A model generated the notes under the pieces. It searched no databases. It was not told the DNA's origin and saw nothing but the letters and a program-made list of their open reading frames with translations. 64,000 bases of DNA from an uncultured PS1 clade bacterium (GTDB taxonomy: Bacteria > Pseudomonadota > Alphaproteobacteria > RS24), in contig CACNWB010000004.1 in NCBI GenBank assembly GCA_902624095.1, forward strand, positions 1-64,000. Direction: 5' to 3'. A program made the position numbers and the translations under genes. The number at the start of each line of letters is the position of its first letter. The first letter of the stretch is position 1. Of the stretch, positions 59,675 to 64,000 are shown in pieces.

Positions 59675-60298
59675 ATGCTGACGCTGATCGACAATTATGA
59701 CAGTTTCACATTCAACCTGCTACAATTCATCGGGGATTTGGGGGTCGGCTGCAACGTTGTGCGCAATGACAAGACCACACCGGCGGAGGTTTTCGCGCGA
59801 AACCCCGAAGCAGTCATTATCTCGCCAGGCCCTTGCGACCCCGACCGCGCGGGCATCTGCCTTGATCTTATCCACGAAGCACCCGCAAGCCTCCCGATTT
59901 TCGGCGTCTGCCTTGGCCACCAATGTATCGGGCAAGCCTTTGGCGGCGAGATTGTGCGGGCGCCCAATATCATGCATGGCAAGCTGAGCGATATCAGCCA
60001 TGACAGCGCCTATATTTTTGAAGACCTGCCTGCGCCACTCACTGTAACGCGCTATCATTCGCTGACGGTTGCGCCCGCGTCCGTGCCGGACTGCCTTGAA
60101 GTTACCGCGCAGACATCCGACGGCGTGATTATGGGGCTGCGCCACATGCAGCGGCCCGTTTTCGGCGTGCAGTTTCATCCCGAGAGCATTGCGTCGCGAG
60201 CTGGTCATAAGATTCTTGCCAATTTTTTGAAAATAGCGGGTATAAATCCAAAAGCGGCGCCGCCCGCATCAACCTTAAACCTGAGTTCACAGCAATGA
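59675..60298 (+). CDS. trpG: anthranilate synthase component II (glutamine amidotransferase)
   Basis: A 207-residue class I amidotransferase. LIDNYDSFTFNL at the start, ISPGPCDP, the Cys nucleophile in FGVCLGHQCIGQAFGG, and His-Glu in VQFHPESIAS. It supplies ammonia to TrpE. It begins 1 base after trpE and 7 bases before trpD. Confidence 0.96.
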   Translation: MLTLIDNYDSFTFNLLQFIGDLGVGCNVVRNDKTTPAEVFARNPEAVIISPGPCDPDRAGICLDLIHEAPASLPIFGVCLGHQCIGQAFGGEIVRAPNIMHGKLSDISHDSAYIFEDLPAPLTVTRYHSLTVAPASVPDCLEVTAQTSDGVIMGLRHMQRPVFGVQFHPESIASRAGHKILANFLKIAGINPKAAPPASTLNLSSQQ

Positions 60299-60305
60299 GT
60301 GTTTT

Positions 60306-61328
60306 ATGAACGCTTTAAAACCATTTCTTACAACAATTTCCAGCGGCATGACGCTTTCGGGCGCCGAAGCAACGGAAGCCTTTGAAACCATTCTGGCAGG
60401 CGAAGCGACACCGGCGCAAATCGGCGCATTTTTAATGGCACTGCGCGTGCGCGGCGAAACAGTTGAAGAGATCACTGCCGGCGCACAGGTCATGCGCCGC
60501 CATGCCCTTGCCGTCAAAGCGCCCGACCACGCGCTTGATACCTGCGGCACAGGCGGCGACGGCACCGGCACCTACAATATTTCCACCGCCACGGCGCTGG
60601 TCGTCGCGGCATGTGGCGTGCATGTAGCCAAACACGGCAACCGTGCCTTGTCGTCGAACTCGGGCTCCTCTCAAGTGCTGGAGCAATTAGGCGTACGTCT
60701 CGATATCGGTCCCGCCACAATTGAAAACTGCATTCGCGAAGCAGGCATCGGTTTTATGTTCGCACCCAATCATCACGCTGCAATGCGCCATGTCGGACCA
60801 GCGCGCCAGGAACTTGGCATCAGAACCGTGTTTAATTTGCTGGGGCCATTGTCGAACCCCGCCGGAGCCAACCGGCAATTGCTCGGTGTCTTCTCCGACC
60901 GTTGGGTTGAGCCGATGGCGTATGTGTTGAAGCATCTGGGCTCGGAACGCGCCTGGGTCGTACACGGGCATGATGGAATGGACGAGCTGACCACCACCGG
61001 GCCCAGCAAAGTGGCAGAGCTCAGAAAAAACGAAATAGAAGTCTTTGAGGTTAATCCGGAAGACGCCGGCCTCGAACGCAGTGAGCCGTCAGACCTTGTC
61101 GGCGGATCGCCCGAAGAAAACGCCGCCGCCGTGAATGAATTGCTCGATGGTGCGCACAATGCCTATCGCGATATCGTTCTGCTCAATTCTGCGGCAGCCC
61201 TATATATATGCAATAAAGCCAGCAGTTTAAAAGAAGGTGTTGAAGTATCAGCTTTGGCAATTGATGATGGTGGCGCGCGCAAGGCTCTAGCAAATCTCGT
61301 CGATGTTTCCAATCGGGACTCTGAGTAA
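60306..61328 (+). CDS. trpD: anthranilate phosphoribosyltransferase
   Basis: A 340-residue TrpD with the phosphoribosyl-diphosphate motif DTCGTGGDGTGTYNIST, the KHGNRALSSNSGSSQVLEQLG block, RNVFNLLGPLSNPAG-like TVFNLLGPLSNPAG, and VHGHDGMDELT. Transfers phosphoribose to anthranilate. Its stop is immediately followed by trpC. Confidence 0.96.
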   Translation: MNALKPFLTTISSGMTLSGAEATEAFETILAGEATPAQIGAFLMALRVRGETVEEITAGAQVMRRHALAVKAPDHALDTCGTGGDGTGTYNISTATALVVAACGVHVAKHGNRALSSNSGSSQVLEQLGVRLDIGPATIENCIREAGIGFMFAPNHHAAMRHVGPARQELGIRTVFNLLGPLSNPAGANRQLLGVFSDRWVEPMAYVLKHLGSERAWVVHGHDGMDELTTTGPSKVAELRKNEIEVFEVNPEDAGLERSEPSDLVGGSPEENAAAVNELLDGAHNAYRDIVLLNSAAALYICNKASSLKEGVEVSALAIDDGGARKALANLVDVSNRDSE

Positions 61329-62132
61329 ATGGCCCCAACCAAGGATGACATTCTCGCGCAGATAACAGCCTATAAGCTGGAAGAAATCGCCGCCGCAAAA
61401 CAAAACACACCCGTTGCCGCACTTCACGATGAGGCGCAAAATGCGCCTGCCGTGCGTGGCTTTGCACATGCACTGACCGCCACAGCCGCGCAAAACAAAC
61501 CCGCGCTGATTGCGGAAATTAAAAAGGCAAGCCCTTCCAAGGGGCTCATTCGTGCCGACTTCAACCCACCTGTTTTGGCACGCGCTTATGAGCAAGGAGG
61601 GGCGACGTGTCTTTCCGTACTGACGGATGCACCTTCGTTTCAGGGCACAGCGGAATTTTTGTTGGCGGCACGCGCGGCGACCGCCCTGCCGGTTCTCCGA
61701 AAGGATTTCATGTATGACCCCTATCAGGTTGTAGAGGCGCGGGCCTGGGGTGCCGACGCTATTTTGATCATTATGGCCGCTGTTGCCGACACGCAAGCCG
61801 CCGAACTGGCGGATGCGGCTGCCGAATGGAACATGGATGTTCTGTACGAAGTGCACAATGAAGAAGAGATGGCCCGGCTGCACGCTTTGTCGCCACGCCT
61901 CGTCGGTATCAATAATCGCGATTTGCGCAGCTTTGAAACCAGACTCGACACCACACGCGACCTTCTCGCCAGCGCGCCAGCAGACGCTTTTGTCATCAGC
62001 GAAAGCGGCATTGGCGAGCACGCCGATATCGCTGGCCTGATCGCAGACGGCGTCCGCGGCTTTCTGGTAGGCGAAAGCCTTATGCGGCAAAACGATGTTA
62101 CGGCTGCTACACGGACGCTTCTCGGCATCTAA
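61329..62132 (+). CDS. trpC: indole-3-glycerol phosphate synthase
   Basis: A 267-residue TIM-barrel enzyme: [17 protein letters not shown] (catalytic Lys), [46 protein letters not shown] and [12 protein letters not shown]. Fourth step of tryptophan synthesis. It begins directly at the trpD stop. In many alphaproteobacteria moaC and moeA follow; here lexA follows directly. Confidence 0.96.
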   Translation: MAPTKDDILAQITAYKLEEIAAAKQNTPVAALHDEAQNAPAVRGFAHALTATAAQNKPALIAEIKKASPSKGLIRADFNPPVLARAYEQGGATCLSVLTDAPSFQGTAEFLLAARAATALPVLRKDFMYDPYQVVEARAWGADAILIIMAAVADTQAAELADAAAEWNMDVLYEVHNEEEMARLHALSPRLVGINNRDLRSFETRLDTTRDLLASAPADAFVISESGIGEHADIAGLIADGVRGFLVGESLMRQNDVTAATRTLLGI

Positions 62133-62200
62133 ACGAATCAAAACAGACTTTTCATTAAATGAGTCTTGCCTGAGAAAGCGAATAAAAGTAGAACACAAAT

Positions 62201-62215
62201 GTTGGTGATTCGTTC
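62201..62215. promoter_or_regulatory. candidate LexA operator upstream of lexA
   Basis: GTTG, seven bases and GTTC match the alphaproteobacterial SOS box (GTTC-N7-GTTC) with one mismatch. It lies 21 bases before the lexA start, as expected for autorepression. Confidence 0.55.
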
Positions 62216-62235
62216 TCTTTTGCGCTGAGGTTTTC

Positions 62236-62898
62236 ATGCTTACCAAAAAACAATTTGAGCTATTGCTTTTCATAAATGAACGGCTTAAAGAAACTGGTGT
62301 GTCGCCCAGCTTCGACGAAATGAAAGAAGCACTGAACCTCAAGTCAAAATCAGGTATCCATCGGCTGATAACAGCACTTGAAGAGCGCGGGTTTATCAAG
62401 CGCCTCGCCCATCGCGCTCGCGCGCTCGACGTCATCAAACTGCCTGACAGCATGTCGACCAGTCTTACCGCACCGTCACGCACCACTACCCCGCCGCCTG
62501 CGGCCAATGATGACCGCAGTGTCAGCGTGTCCGTCATGGGGCGCATTGCGGCTGGCACACCCATTGAGGCTTTGCAGGAAGAAATCAACCAGATCAGCGT
62601 GCCCATGGAAATGTTGCGCTCGGGCGAGCATTACGCGCTGGAAGTGCATGGCGATTCGATGATCGATGCCGGAATTTTTGACGGCGATACGGCGATTATC
62701 CAAAGCGGCAATACGGCCGAAAATGGCGAGATTATAGTGGCGCTAGTTGAAGGCCACGAAGCAACGCTGAAGCGGCTGCGCCGCAAGGGTGAAATGATTG
62801 CACTGGAAGCCGCAAATGCCAGCTACGAGACCCGCATTTTTCGGTCCGACCAGATCAGGGTTCAGGGTCGCCTCGTCGGGCTTATCCGCAAATATTGA
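62236..62898 (+). CDS. lexA: SOS repressor LexA
   Basis: A 220-residue repressor-protease. N-terminal winged helix ([36 protein letters not shown]), self-cleavage Ala-Gly in [12 protein letters not shown], catalytic Ser in [15 protein letters not shown] and catalytic Lys in [10 protein letters not shown]. All catalytic residues are present. It follows trpC after about 100 bases and has a near-consensus operator upstream. Confidence 0.95.
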   Translation: MLTKKQFELLLFINERLKETGVSPSFDEMKEALNLKSKSGIHRLITALEERGFIKRLAHRARALDVIKLPDSMSTSLTAPSRTTTPPPAANDDRSVSVSVMGRIAAGTPIEALQEEINQISVPMEMLRSGEHYALEVHGDSMIDAGIFDGDTAIIQSGNTAENGEIIVALVEGHEATLKRLRRKGEMIALEAANASYETRIFRSDQIRVQGRLVGLIRKY

Positions 62899-63311
62899 TT
62901 AAAAAGACTTGCCGCACTTGCGCGTCGTTTTTTTGCCAAATGCGCATTGCGTTTGAATCGGGTATGCGCGTTACAAATTTAAGCCTGCCTTGTGTTTGTT
63001 CGATACAAAAAAGCTTGGTCGCAAACGGTTTCAGAACACGCCGATTAACAAAATTGGCAGCACCGCGAGATAGTAAAGGCCCAGCTCGTTCGACCAGACA
63101 AAATAGGTCCCAATATCCAGCGCGATCGAAACCGGCGAAAACGGGAAAAATTGTTTCGCATTATTCTCTGAAAACCGCCTTATCTGTGATGCCGCACTGC
63201 ACTGTTGAAATAAACCGATTTGTGCTACCTACGCTCAGGTATTGGCGACCTTGCATACGACGGACCAAGTATCACAGGTTGCAAATGAAATAGCTCTTAA
63301 AGGAGAAAAAT
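62899..63311. other. gap between lexA and gltX
   Basis: A 413-base stretch. The left third is AT-rich and featureless. The middle carries an open leftward frame (63031-63228) with a membrane-helix-like end. The right end holds the gltX leader with AAAGGAG 8 bases before its ATG. In several alphaproteobacteria comEC lies here on the minus strand; it is absent. Confidence 0.4.
63031..63228 (-). pseudogene. possible remnant of a membrane protein gene
   Basis: A 65-codon leftward frame without an ATG start. Its C-terminal 45 residues look protein-like: an aromatic amphipathic part (FFPFSPVSIALDIGTYFVW) and a hydrophobic helix (LGLYYLAVLPILLIGVF) just before TGA. Codon third positions are G/C-rich at the hydrophobic end. 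I recognise no family. It could be the 3' end of a degraded gene, a small protein with an unusual start, or chance. Confidence 0.25.
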
Positions 63312-64000
63312 ATGGTTTCCGGCCCTGTTGTTACGCGCTTTGCGCCGTCCCCAACGGGATTTCTTCATATTGGTGGTGCGCGCACGGCGCTGTTCAACTG
63401 GGCTTTTGCGCGCCATCATGGCGGCAAGTTTTTGCTGCGCATTGAAGATACCGATCGCGCGCGCTCGACCGACGCAGCCATTGACGCCATACTAGACGGC
63501 ATGGCTTGGCTTGGGCTGGATACCGATGATACGCCGGTTTACCAGCACAAAAATGCCGACAGGCATATCGAAATTGCCCAAAAATTGCTGGCATCCGGTC
63601 ATGCCTATAAATGCTATTGCACACCGGAAGAGATTGAATCCATGCGCGAGACCGCGCGCGCCGCCGGAAAACCACTGCGCTATAACGGAACATGGCGCGA
63701 CCGCGATCCAACCGAAGCACCCGACGGGCGGGCTTATGTCGTTAGATTCCGTGCGCCAAAGCACGGAGAAATCGAGATCGACGATTGCGTTCAGGGCGCG
63801 GTCACAATTGCCAATGACCAGCTGGACGATCTGATTATTTTGCGTTCCGATGGCACACCGACCTATATGCTGTCCGTGGTGGTCGACGACCATGATATGG
63901 GCGTCACCCATATTATTCGCGGCGACGACCATCTAACCAATGCCGCGCGCCAAATACAAATTTACAATGCGCTTGGCTGGCAGGTGCCGGAATTTGCCCA
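63312..64000 (+). CDS. gltX: glutamyl-tRNA synthetase (partial, runs off window)
   Basis: The first 229 codons of a class I glutamyl-tRNA synthetase: [22 protein letters not shown] with the HIGH-type motif, [20 protein letters not shown], and [18 protein letters not shown]. No stop before the window end. AAAGGAG lies 8 bases before ATG 63312. It charges tRNA-Glu. Alphaproteobacteria often have two GltX copies; which this is cannot be told from the N-terminus. Confidence 0.95.
   Translation, partial: MVSGPVVTRFAPSPTGFLHIGGARTALFNWAFARHHGGKFLLRIEDTDRARSTDAAIDAILDGMAWLGLDTDDTPVYQHKNADRHIEIAQKLLASGHAYKCYCTPEEIESMRETARAAGKPLRYNGTWRDRDPTEAPDGRAYVVRFRAPKHGEIEIDDCVQGAVTIANDQLDDLIILRSDGTPTYMLSVVVDDHDMGVTHIIRGDDHLTNAARQIQIYNALGWQVPEFA

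Overview
The window is alphaproteobacterial chromosome. The evidence is the core gene order dusB-ntrB-ntrC beside ispDF (fused)-pgpA-cinA and ratA-lipA-ftsB-eno, a kdsA-pyrG-secG-tpiA run, a ppiD-like gene followed by trpEGDC-lexA-gltX, a near-match to the alphaproteobacterial LexA operator, GANTC sites near ftsB, and full cysD-cysNC and queCEDF sets. Genus cannot be fixed by eye. A free-living heterotroph with cytochrome P450, flavin monooxygenase, CoA-transferase and DUF3604 genes is suggested.

Region 1 (1-16,400) is accessory DNA, visibly AT-richer than the rest. It begins with a methyltransferase, a possible secreted peptide and a Rap1a-like secreted protein. A tyrosine integrase with an overlapping partner gene follows, then a short leader holding a possible tRNA-Ser 3'-end attachment core. 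Beyond it lies a phage-defence locus related to class 2 DISARM: a small ScoMcrA-head-like protein, the helicase DrmA, the DUF1998 protein DrmB, a NERD-nuclease/UvrD-helicase, a very large DrmE-like protein and a cytosine-C5 methyltransferase (DrmMII-like). The phospholipase-D nuclease DrmC of canonical DISARM is not in the window. The NERD-helicase sits in the locus instead, and this variant is the most interesting item.

Region 2 (16,400-31,600) holds a P450, sulfate activation (cysD, cysNC), a flavin monooxygenase, a compact phosphorelay/c-di-GMP cluster (hybrid kinase with two receivers, lone receiver, receiver-GGDEF, EAL, PilZ), a ferredoxin reductase that could serve the P450, and a DUF3604 protein.

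Region 3 (31,600-39,000) is mixed metabolism: thioesterase, GST, MFS transporter, hspQ, a YiiX-like papain-fold protein with an overlapping hexapeptide acyltransferase, an orphan peptide-binding protein and a CaiB-type CoA transferase.

Region 4 (39,000-64,000) is core housekeeping: nitrogen regulation, tRNA dihydrouridine, isoprenoid and phospholipid steps, lipoate, division, glycolysis, queuosine, KDO, CTP, protein export and folding, tryptophan, SOS control, and the start of gltX, which runs off the right end. No tRNA, rRNA or CRISPR array was recognised.
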